The notes under the pieces are model-generated. The model did no database searches. It was not told the origin of the DNA and saw only the letters and a program-made list of their open reading frames with translations. A stretch of 64,000 nt of DNA from Axinella damicornis (taxonomy: Eukaryota > Porifera > Demospongiae > Axinellida > Axinellidae): assembly GCA_963931865.1 (NCBI GenBank), contig OZ007513.1, positions 6,351,929-6,415,928 of the forward strand, read 5' to 3'. A program made the translations under genes and the position numbers. Below, piece by piece: positions 55,291 to 64,000 of the stretch; within the stretch, counting starts at the first letter, position 1; each line of letters opens with the position of its first letter.

Positions 55291-55845
55291 TGTCTGAGAA
55301 TAGCCCTCAGTCAGAACCAGGTGGGCCATTTTACTTGTTGAAGCACAAATGGACAACTCCCTCACCTTGTTCAAGGCCGTTTCGTTCAGTAACTAGAGGT
55401 GCTCAGCAGAGCACGGCCCGTGCGCGACTTTTTAACTGCCGATCATTCATACATTTTAATACATCATACACGATGAGATAGCTAGGGCCTACCGATTTTA
55501 ATACAGCATGCAATGCAGAATAAGATACCATAAGTTGTGGCGATAATGTTAGAAACAGGGTGTGGTCAAGTTGTATAAATTAGAACACAGCTAATCGTCA
55601 ACATTCACACAACTTTTTCAGCCTCTCAAGTGGATCTCTGGTCTGTGAGTTATTTAGACGCTAGTATTTTATGAATTCTGACACTTCTATCCTGAAATAA
55701 GCCTTCAACAAGGCCTTCACTGCTCAAACCACTTGGACGGACAGACAGAGAGACTGACTGACTGACTGACAGACCAACCGACCACTCTACCCCCTGCTGC
55801 GCATGCGCACGGGGTAATTATCTATCTAGCTAGCTAGAGTTGTGA

Positions 55846-55887
<42 letters not shown>

Positions 55888-57417
55888 ATTTTAGCATGTG
55901 GGCAGCATACCCATGGGAAGTGAGGAATAACTTGTGAGGGGAGAAAGCCAACTCATCGGAGAGTCTAAACAACTTCTTACAGTTACTGTTCCTCTTCTAT
56001 TCTGTGCATGTACTTGCACAGTTGCCTCCACCACCCATGGATGGTCTGCATGAGATAGGAGACTCTATATGCCATGTGAGCCAGTATTTATAGCTATTGT
56101 AGAAGAGTCCAAAGTGCGTACGCACAGTGTGGTGTACTACTGCTGTTCTGATGAGAGGGCACTTGGCAACTTGCTAATTTTGTCTATAAATCAGTGATGT
56201 TCAGCCAAGCAGTTCAAGACCTCCGCTTAGCACTAGCCTCGGTTCCAGGCCTCACCCAGCTTTTTGTCACTTGCAGTATGGAGGTGGAGTCCGTTTATGG
56301 TGCTTTGCATAGCTCAGTGATTCTGTCGCATCAATGGAGTCTCAGAAATGCACGAGAGTCTGTTGCATAATCTCCTGTGTGCACGATATGATTAACAAAT
56401 GGCAGAGGGCAAAGAAGACGTTTTGTATACTGTTCAACACTTTTAACCTTGGTGTGTATTTCAGTCACCCTGCTACCTAGAAACACATGGTAATTAAGTT
56501 ACCTACAGTAGTAATATCCTTACATGACTGACTTGAGATTATGTTTGTACCAGGTTCTCCCCATGTTTCCATACTGCAAACAACAGCAGGGGTCTGGGAA
56601 CCATGCTACCCCTCCACCTCTTGTCTAGGGGTATACTGTAGTCCTGATTGGTCACAACTTGAACACGTTCCCGGCACCTCTCAAGCTTTTCCTCAGGTTG
56701 CTTGTCCAAGATCCACTCAAGTGCATGCACATAAGTATGGCCAAGGGAAACGGCCTTTGCACTTGGGAATTGCATTCATCAGAACAATTGTGTCTTACTT
56801 TTATGGGCAAGACGCCTACGGCATGTAAACGCCGAAGGCGCGCACCACACACTGTCTCATCAGTGTGCATGCATCGAAACTTGCTTGGACAAGCAACGTG
56901 AAATCTTCAGTATTCTCATTTTACAGTACAATTGCGACATAAAGGTTGGGGAGGAGCCTGGCAATGAGACTAGTAGACAACCCAGGTCCCTGGTGGATGC
57001 TGTGTTGAGTGGATGCCATATTGGTGCACTGGGGAGGAGCCTGGCAATGAGACATTCAGGTGGATGCCATGTGAGCTCCAGCTGTCATGCAAAATGCCTT
57101 GCATCTGTCCAGTCTGTAACCTGTGGCCTGGTCATCATCATCGTCTAGCAGTTTGAGCTTAATGCAGCTTGGGAGGAAGGGGAGGAGCATCATCCGCTCT
57201 CAAACATGAGGGCTTACCTAGACCATCTGAACTCATGGGTTGTTAGCAGCACTGTAGGACTTGATCTGGCTGTCCAAGATGCCCAGCTGTTTGAGTTCCA
57301 ACCTCACTTGTGCCAGTGATGTCTGAAACCACGTGTGTGCATCTGGAAGACTCTGCATATACCACAATTCCTTCTTTCTACCATATCTCTATTATCTGTA
57401 TGTGTATGTGTGTACAG
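55291..57417 (+). other. Inter-unit intron with segment b, unit 5 to 6
   Basis: Matches 13519-15653; includes a (GT)n run at 55849-55884, minus-strand frame b (56539-56775) and the VNTR remnant at about 56950-57060. Confidence 0.6.
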
Positions 57418-57436
57418 GTGGTCCTGGGGAGCACCC
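57418..57436 (+). pseudogene. OXR1/NCOA7-like exon e, unit 6, truncated
   Basis: The acceptor and first 19 bases (GTGGTCCTGGGGAGCAC) remain; sequence then jumps into CCCTAGTGTACCTCACCCC of the downstream C-rich tract. The donor and most of the exon are deleted relative to unit 2. Confidence 0.85.
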
Positions 57437-57439
57437 CTA

Positions 57440-57735
57440 GTGTACCTCACCCCATCCTAGTTCACCCCACCCCACCTCACCCACCAGGCCCACCGCACTG
57501 CACCCCACCCCACTTCACACCCCACCCCAGCCACGTGCCCTACCCTACCTCACCCCATCCCACCTTATCTCCACCTTATCCCCACCTCACCCTACCTCAA
57601 TCACCCCATCCCACCCCACTTCATCCCACCTCACCCTACCTAACCCCATCCCACCCTACTTCACCCCTCCCCCACCACCTTACCCTATCTCCCCTACCTC
57701 ACTCACCCTACCACACCCTACCTCACCCACCTGTC
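57440..57735 (+). repeat. C-rich tract, unit 6
   Basis: Same class as 15750-16072; closest in unit order to unit 3. Confidence 0.88.
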
Positions 57736-57885
57736 CAATGTTTTTGAGCATTCTTCTTAGAGTTCATGAGGTATGGAGGTTGTAGTGAAGTGTGAAGGTT
57801 GCACGTCACTATATAGTCTAGTCCTGCCCCCCAAGCATACCACTTCCGTTATGCACAGACACACAATTAAAATCTTAATGTATCA

Positions 57886-58412
57886 ACAGGCAACTGCACT
57901 CCTGGTAGCCATTCTAACCCCGGTTGTAACTCGCCATAGCGAAAGCTAAGTATTGTATTTCGTTCCAATTAACACGTGCCACGTGGCAACCATTCGCTCG
58001 CAATGGCGGCCATAAGGAAGACAAGCAATCATTACAGTGCTCACAACTTCACCAGCACGTTGAGTTTTGGCATGGAAGCGTCAGTGAAGGAGAGCGATCA
58101 CGACCATGTAATCAGAATCTTTGTGGGTCTTTTGTGAGAGCTATATTGGCAACGAAAGTTGTTGAAGTAAGCGCTCGAGCAATGGCGGCCGACGGCATAA
58201 CAAAAGCACTGGTATCTCCAGCACCAAGGTGAGTTTCAGCTCATAAATTGTATGCTTTGGTCACTGCATGATAGTGATCACGACGGTGTGGCCAGATTCT
58301 TTGTAGGCCATTCCTAAGGTAGTCAAAGGTTACATTATTTACGTTACATTACATTACGCGGCACAATTTTCCCCATTACGCGGCACTATTTTCCCCCTAC
58401 CAGGAGTGTAAT
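57886..58412 (+). mobile_element. ACTCCTGGTAG-family element, unit 6
   Basis: Same site as 16211-16722; two sub-terminal CGGCACNATTTTCCCC repeats at the right end. Confidence 0.78.
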
Positions 58413-58532
58413 GATGTCACAACTATCATATGGCCTCCCTAATTTGTTCAGCATAATGTTATTAGTGTGGCTGCAATAACCACTAGACATTCAAGGATGC
58501 AGATAGGTGACCTCTGATCTCTAATCTTACAG

Positions 58533-58641
58533 GTCATGGAGTGTGACACACTGAACAGCATTACCCTCAAGTTTGACACCACTCCCAGCGAGATAGCTGA
58601 CCTCAACAAAAAGCCACCTGGGCTCTCTCCTCACAGGAGAG
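58533..58641 (+). pseudogene. OXR1/NCOA7-like LysM exon c, unit 6, 8-bp deletion
   Basis: 109 nt instead of 117: the CTCCTTCTCTCTCC stretch has lost eight bases, shifting frame before TGE. Also I to T (NSITL) and G to D (IADLNK). Since exon e is truncated too, this unit cannot encode a LysM domain. Confidence 0.86.
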
Positions 58642-58924
58642 GTGAGTTGCGTTTGGTGGGTAGCTGCTCAGGCCAGCTGACTGTTCATATGTAAACCAAG
58701 CCCGCTGGGCGTGTTTTCAGACACTGGGACAACTCCAAGGGAATCCTTGGGACATCCCTTAATTGTAAGACTGTAGCCACATTCCCAGGACTATCCTGTT
58801 GTCTGTTTTCTGATTTTTGGTGTGCGTTGACAGTAATGCACACAGAAGCAGAAGTGTGGTGAAAAACGGGGAAGGCCTGGTGTTACGTATTCATCACATG
58901 AATGGTGTCAGGTGGACATGGAAG

Positions 58925-58970
58925 GGGGGGGGAGGGGGGGGGGGGGGGGGGAGGGGGGGGGGGGGGGGGT
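58925..58970 (+). repeat. Interrupted poly-G tract, unit 6
   Basis: About 46 bp of G with single A interruptions. Confidence 0.94.
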
Positions 58971-59344
58971 GGCAAATAAGTATAAACACTGGCCAAACTA
59001 AGTTGTGTAGAGCATCTGGAGTCGAACTGATCCAGCCACCCCCCGCTCCTTATGTCCACCTGACATCCACAGGCCTTGCATCACTCACGTGATGAATGAT
59101 ATCAGGCCTTCCCCACTCTTCTGCTTTCCATGTGTTATTGTCAATGCAAACCGAAGAACAAAACGGGGTAGGTCTGGGAAGGAGGCTGGTAAGACTGCAT
59201 GACAGGCATGTGCCCATCAGAATAAAGTTTGGACCATGTGAGTAATGAAATATGACCCCAACTGTGGTATGGGATAAGTGTGTGTGAACCAATTGTTTAC
59301 ATCCAAGCTTGAATAGTTCATGTAATGCCATCAATACATTAAGA

Positions 59345-59800
59345 TTTTAACGTGTGTGTGTGTGTGTGTGTGTGTGTCTGTCTGTCTGTGCTTGACGGAA
59401 GTGGGATGTTCGTGGGGCGGGACTGGACTATAGTGACGCGCGACCTTCGTACTTCAATTTATTTACATGTACTGAACCTCGAACTCCGTGAAGAATGTTC
59501 GAGAACATTGGGCCCGGGTATGCAATCGGGGAGCAGCAGTCGAAGCAGACGCAATCGGGCGAGCAGCAGTTCAAGCGGACGCAATCGGGAGCAGCAGTCG
59601 AAGCGGACGCGATCGGGCAGCGAGCAGCATCTGAAGCGGGCGCAATCGGGGAGCAGCAGCTGGACGCGAGGCGGAGGCAAACGGGGAGCGCGAGCAGCAG
59701 TGGAAGCGGATGCCGCAATCGGGCCCGGGAGCAGCAGCTGAAGCGAACGCAAGCGGCGAGCAGCAGCTGAAGCGGACGTAATCGGGGAGAAGCAGCTCTT
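59345..59800. repeat. Inverted e-downstream fragment plus 29-bp GAGCAGCAG minisatellite, unit 6
   Basis: Counterpart of 17630-18100. Several single-base differences and small indels between the two. Confidence 0.8.
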
Positions 59801-60365
59801 CAGAGAGCTGTCCGGCGCCGGATTACGCACGGTAGGCGAACATGGGGGAATTAGCTGAGCGAGCGAAGCGAGCCCAGCTACTTGTATGAATAAACATTAG
59901 ATGGTGACGTACATGTAAATGTTAGTGCTGCGGTTCGCACGTACTTATAGCCTACCCCAGTGGGGATGGGTGTCAGAACAAGTCGTATCAGGCTACCAGA
60001 CTCCCTGCCGTGTGTGAGAATCTTGTACCGAGACTACGATGTAACAGCTTCATTATAGCAAAAAGGTATCTTCTGACCTTGTATAGTAGGGAAGGACCAA
60101 CTCCCTGAGCATTATCTACTTCCTTGTTGCTTGCTAGTGATGAACTATTTGCTGAACTGCATGAACAAGGTCAGCTCTGACATACATTACAAGAACACAC
60201 CATGTGATGTGTTGATTTTGTTCTCGGCTAATGAACATATGACAGTTATATTAGCTGTCCATTCAGCGTGAGTTATTCATTGGAGGAGAAGGAGTGCTTT
60301 TGCGTCATTGTGTTAGGATGATTGCGTTGGCTGAGTCCAGTTTGGGTATTCTAAAGTATGGTTGT

Positions 60366-60555
60366 AGGGGAGGAGGAGGGAACGCGGAGGGGAGGGGAGG
60401 AAAGGAAGGGGAGGGAAGGGGAGGGAAGGGAAGGGAGGGGGAGGAGAGGGATGGGAATTAGAAGGGGAGGGAGGAGAGAGTAAGAGGAGGATGAGGGATG
60501 GGAAAGGAGGGAGGGAGGTGGAAGAGAGGGAGGGGGAAGGGAAGGAGAGGCGGAA
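60366..60555 (+). repeat. Purine-rich tract upstream of exon d, unit 6
   Basis: GGGA/GGAA repeat with a short AATTAGAA interruption. Confidence 0.9.
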
Positions 60556-60681
60556 GAGTTAAATCCCCAACCTATGATTCAATCAACAGGACTGTGCAGT
60601 TGAACTGATCATCTCACTCCCTACATTGTAGCTGTTAATCAACTTCCGTCCACTCACTTGTGATCCACTGGCTCCTCTCAG

Positions 60682-60819
60682 GTGCTGTACGTTCCTGATG
60701 CAGATTCTGAACTCCCAGTCACAGAGTCCCCCAAGTCTGCTCCTTCCTGCATGGAGAGTGGCAGCTTTACGGAGAGCGTGGAGACCATTCGTAGCTCCTC
60801 TGTCAGCCACGTCAGCCAG
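60682..60819 (+). CDS. OXR1/NCOA7-like exon d, unit 6
   Basis: 138 nt, open, phase 0/0, ends SSSVSHVSQ; S for P at SAPSCMES. Open although exons e and c of the same unit are broken. As in unit 2, array sequence after the donor is deleted into segment b (about 60855). Confidence 0.8.
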
Positions 60820-61528
60820 GTGAGATGTGGGAGGAAAGAGAGGGGAGGGATAAGTGCATGCACATAAGTATGGCCAATGGAAACGGCCTTTGCACTTCAG
60901 AACAATTTTGTCTTTCGCTTATGGGCAAGACGCCTACGGCATGTAAACGGCGAAGGCGCACACCACACACTATCTCATCAGTGTGCATGCATCGAAACTT
61001 GCTTGGACAAGCAACCTGAAATCTTCAGTATTCTCATTTTACAGTACAATTGCGACATAAAGGTTGGGGAGGAGCCTGGCAATGAGACTAGTAGACAACC
61101 CAGGTCTCTGATGGATGCTGTGTTGGGTGGATGCCATATTGGTGCACTGGGGAGGAACCTGGGAATGAGACATTCTGGTGGATGCCATGTGAGCTCCAGC
61201 TGTCATGCATAATGCCTTGCATCTGTCCAGTCTGTAACCTGTGGCCTGGTCATCATCATTGTCTAGCAGTTTGAGCTTAATGCAGCTTGGGAGGAAGGGG
61301 AGGAGCATCATCCGCTCTCAAACATGAGAGCTTAGCTAGACCATCTGAACTCATGGGTTGTTAGCAGCACTGTAGGACTTGATCTGGCTGTCCAAGATGC
61401 CCAGCTGTTTGAATTCTAACCTCACTTGTGCCAGTGATGTCTGGAACCACGTGTGTGCATCTGGAAGTCTCTGCATATACCACAATTCCTTCTTTCTACC
61501 ATATGTCTATATGTGTATGTGTGTGCAG

Positions 61529-61599
61529 GTGGTCCTGGGGAGCACCCATTACAGTTCACAGTCAGCTTCACGCAGCCGGATGATGCTATTCCTTATGTG
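61529..61599 (+). CDS. OXR1/NCOA7-like exon e, unit 7
   Basis: 71 nt, acceptor TGTGCAG, donor GTG|GTAAGT; reads GPGEHPLQFTVSFTQPDDAI, PYV. No exon c follows before exon d at 62909. Confidence 0.73.
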
Positions 61600-61629
61600 G
61601 TAAGTAGCATTTGTTGTTTCATAGGGTGC

Positions 61630-61945
61630 CCTAGAGTCTCCCACCCCAACCCACCCAACCTCAACCCATTTATCCCCTAGGTTACCTCACCCCATCCTAG
61701 TTCACACCACCCCACCTCACCCACCTGGCCCACCGCACTGCACCCCACCCCACCCTAGCCACGTGCCTTACCCTACCTCACCCCACTCCAGCCACGTGCC
61801 CTACCCTACCTCACCCCATCCCACCCCACTTCATCCCACCTCACCCTACCTAACACCATCCAACCCTACTTCACCCCGCCCCCGCCACCTTACCCTATCT
61901 CCCCTACCTCACTCACCTACCACACCCTACCTCACCCACCTGTCC
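61630..61945 (+). repeat. C-rich tract, unit 7
   Basis: C/A/T repeat; contains a duplicated CCAGCCACGTGCCYTACCCT. Confidence 0.88.
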
Positions 61946-62908
61946 AATGTTTTCGAGCATTCTTCTTAGAGTTCATGAGGTATGGAGGTTGTAGTGAAGT
62001 ACAAAGGTTGCACGTCACTTGTCTAGTCCTGCCCCGTGGTGTGTGAACCACGTGTTTACATCCAAGCTTGAATAGATCATGTAATGCCATGTAAATAAAC
62101 ATTAGATGTGACGTACATGTAAATATTAGTGCTGCGGTTCGCACGTACTTATAGCCTACCACAGTGAGGATGGGTGTCAGAACAAGTTGTATCAGGTTAC
62201 CAGACTCCCTGCCGTGTGTGAGAATCTTGTACCGAGATTACGATGTAACAGCTTCATTATAGCAAAAAGGTATCTTCTGACCTTGTATAGTAGGAAAGGA
62301 CCAACTCCCTGAGCATTATCTACTTCCTTGTTGCTTGCTAGTGATGAACTATTTGCTGAACTGCATGAACAAGGTCAGCTCTGACATACATTACAAGAAC
62401 ACACCATGTGATGTGTTGATTTTGTTCTCAGCTAGTGAACATGTGACGGTTATATTAGCTGTCCATAATGCGTGTGCTATTCATTGGAGGAGAAGGAGTG
62501 CTTTTGCGTCAGTGTGTCAGGATGATTGCGTTGGCTGAGTCCAGTTTGATCTTTCTTGGATATTCTAAAGAAAGGTTGTAGGGGAGGAGGAGGGAACGGG
62601 GAGGGGAGGGGAGGGAAGGGGAGGGAAGGGAAGGGAAGGGAGGGGGAGGAGAGGGATGCGAAGGGAAGGGAAGGAAAGAGAAGGGGAGGAGAGAGTAGCA
62701 GGAGGATGAGGGATGGGAAAGGAGGGAAGGAAGTGGAAGAGAAGGAAGGGGAAGGGAAGGAGGGAAGGAGAGGCGGAAGAGTTAAATCCCCAACCTATGA
62801 TTCAATCAACAGGACTGCAGTTGAGCTGATCGTCTCACTCCCTACATTGTAGCTGTTAGTCAACTGATACTTCCCTCAACTCACTTGTGATCCACTGGCT
62901 CCTCTCAG
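61946..62908 (+). other. Unit 7 intron with deletion of exon c
   Basis: Sequence passes from GTCTAGTCCTGCCCC (about 62036) directly to GTGGTGTGTGAACCACGTG, which in unit 3 lies at about 21874. The ACTCCTGGTAG element, exon c and the left part of the c-d intron are missing. A purine-rich tract is at 62580-62780. Confidence 0.83.
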
Positions 62909-63046
62909 GTGCTGTACGTTCCTGATGCAGATTCTGAACTCCCAGTCACAGAGTCCCCCAAGTCTGCTCCTCCCTGCATGGAGAGTGGCAGCTTTACGGA
63001 GAGCGTGGAGACCATTCGTAGCTCCTCTGTCAGCCACGTCAGCCAG
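62909..63046 (+). CDS. OXR1/NCOA7-like exon d, unit 7
   Basis: 138 nt, open, phase 0/0, same protein as unit 3. With exon c missing, splicing e to d would keep frame (both phase 0 at the joint) but omit the LysM core. Confidence 0.82.
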
Positions 63047-64000
63047 GTGAGATGTGGGAGGAAAGAGAGGGGAGGGATAAGGGGTGAGGAGATAGTAGTA
63101 GGAGTTTTGTCATTATGTCAGTTTGCCACTAGCCTACTAAGAAGAGAAGGTAAGTTTGAGCTCACACAGAGTTTCAGCATGGTTGCAGTACCAAGTTGCT
63201 TCGGTGACCACATGCTCACAGCACTCAGGAAAGGTTTACAAGTCAATGATTCTGACCATGGTCGTTATCTTGTCCTGACTCAGACGTATGAGACATGATG
63301 GTTGCAGAGTTTGAGCATTGGAACATTCCAATATAGCCACCAGTGCTTTCTGGGTGAACAGTGTGTAACTCCACGTACGTACGCGTTTATTGGAGCTAGC
63401 TGTATGTATTATGATCTACTAGTATGCCATTGCATAATGCAGGGTTTCTTTTGGGAAGGGGTGGCATGAAAATGGTCTGTATGCTCCATGTCATTCAAGC
63501 ACTGTTTTGTTTGCTGAGGGAGTAGTACTTGCTAGAATACTGTGTTTTACTGTGTGTGGGAGTTCAGAGCGTGACCCTAGGATGTCAGCCTACCTAGGGA
63601 AATGGTCCACTCAAAGCTAAATGCAGAACACGGAAACATAGCTAGCTGAGAGTCTTGAGAAACCACGTGGACAATGCAGCCTCTGCATGGATTTGTCCCC
63701 GGACTGAATGTGAAACTTTGCAGTCTGCAGTTGGTGGTCTCGGACAATACCACCTCCTAGTGTAATTGTATATGGCAAAGTACCAAGCAGCAGAAGACCT
63801 CTTTAGAATAATTATCAGCCTAGAATAATTCTCTGACGTGATGTGTCTCAGCACGACTTGGTATCAGCTCAGAACAACGCAGAGGCCATTGCAGCTGGTT
63901 AACCCTTTATGACTGCAAAGCCTGTTATGAGACTTTCAGCTTCATACCCATTACCCTTGGTAGTGTGTGAGCACAAAGAGTGGGACAAGGGGAGGTAGGA
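63047..64000 (+). other. Inter-unit intron running off the window
   Basis: Matches 22898-23881, with small deletions near 63180 and 63355 and a short G run at about 63460. No gene seen. Confidence 0.6.

Larger units (their letters stand above)
38609..64000 (+). repeat. Segmental duplication, copy 2
   Basis: Direct repeat of 1-23881, running off the window end. It carries insertions missing from copy 1: an inverted-repeat element with 9-bp target duplication at 39520-40094, an ACTCCTGGTAG-family element at 41838-42473, a TTAA-flanked element at 49968-50472, and a SINE at 55072-55290. It lacks the region corresponding to roughly 20360-21870 of copy 1, which includes one LysM exon. Where the copies differ in the dynein exons, copy 2 is nearer the family consensus: it keeps a phenylalanine codon lost at about 7014, and CGG arginine where copy 1 has TGG. 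Confidence 0.93.

Overview
The window is eukaryotic genomic DNA from a ciliated metazoan. Protein-coding matches occur only as short GT-AG-bounded exons inside large, repeat-packed introns. The recognisable proteins are an axonemal dynein heavy chain (closest in my recollection to DNAH1) and the LysM region of an OXR1/NCOA7-type oxidation-resistance protein. The style (dense MITEs and foldbacks, CA/CCCT/poly-G microsatellites, TAGC runs, a tRNA-derived SINE, a LINE tail) suggests a marine invertebrate, possibly a sponge; that assignment is a weak inference. There is no bacterial operon, CRISPR array, rRNA gene or intact tRNA gene.

Large-scale layout: bases 1-23881 are present again at 38609-64000, in the same orientation, at an offset of 38.6 kb and with very high identity. 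The two copies differ by whole transposon insertions and deletions, several with clean target-site duplications. This is either a real tandem segmental duplication or two haplotypes laid end to end by the assembler.

Each copy has a dynein part followed by an OXR1-like part. The dynein part (upstream exons at 36.4-38.5 kb; then 38.8-47.8 kb, and its twin 0.2-8.9 kb) encodes linker-region segments in the correct order. It carries frameshifts, in-frame stops and missing exons, most of them shared by both copies, so I read it as a decayed dynein gene. A 6.3-6.6 kb TA-flanked inverted-repeat element with unrecognised open frames sits in one intron, and a minus-strand non-LTR retrotransposon tail sits in the next.

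The OXR1-like part (9.2-28.1 kb and 48.0-64.0 kb) is an irregular tandem array. Its unit carries up to three small exons, called here e (71 nt), c (117 nt, core of LysM) and d (138 nt, continuing LYVPD...). They join in frame to make one LysM domain. Seven units are visible. Some are intact over these exons; others have lost an exon, carry a frameshift, or (unit 4) hold a hAT-like insertion with an 8-bp target duplication. No GRAM or TLDc exons are present, so no complete OXR1 gene can be assembled from the window.

The stretch 28.1-36.4 kb is not duplicated inside the window. It holds nested MITEs, degenerate minisatellites, a perfect RFX X-box with a nearby ATG exon, and a possible decayed PEBP-like exon on the minus strand. 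All exon boundaries were set by eye from reading frame, splice dinucleotides and remembered family sequence; no search was run.
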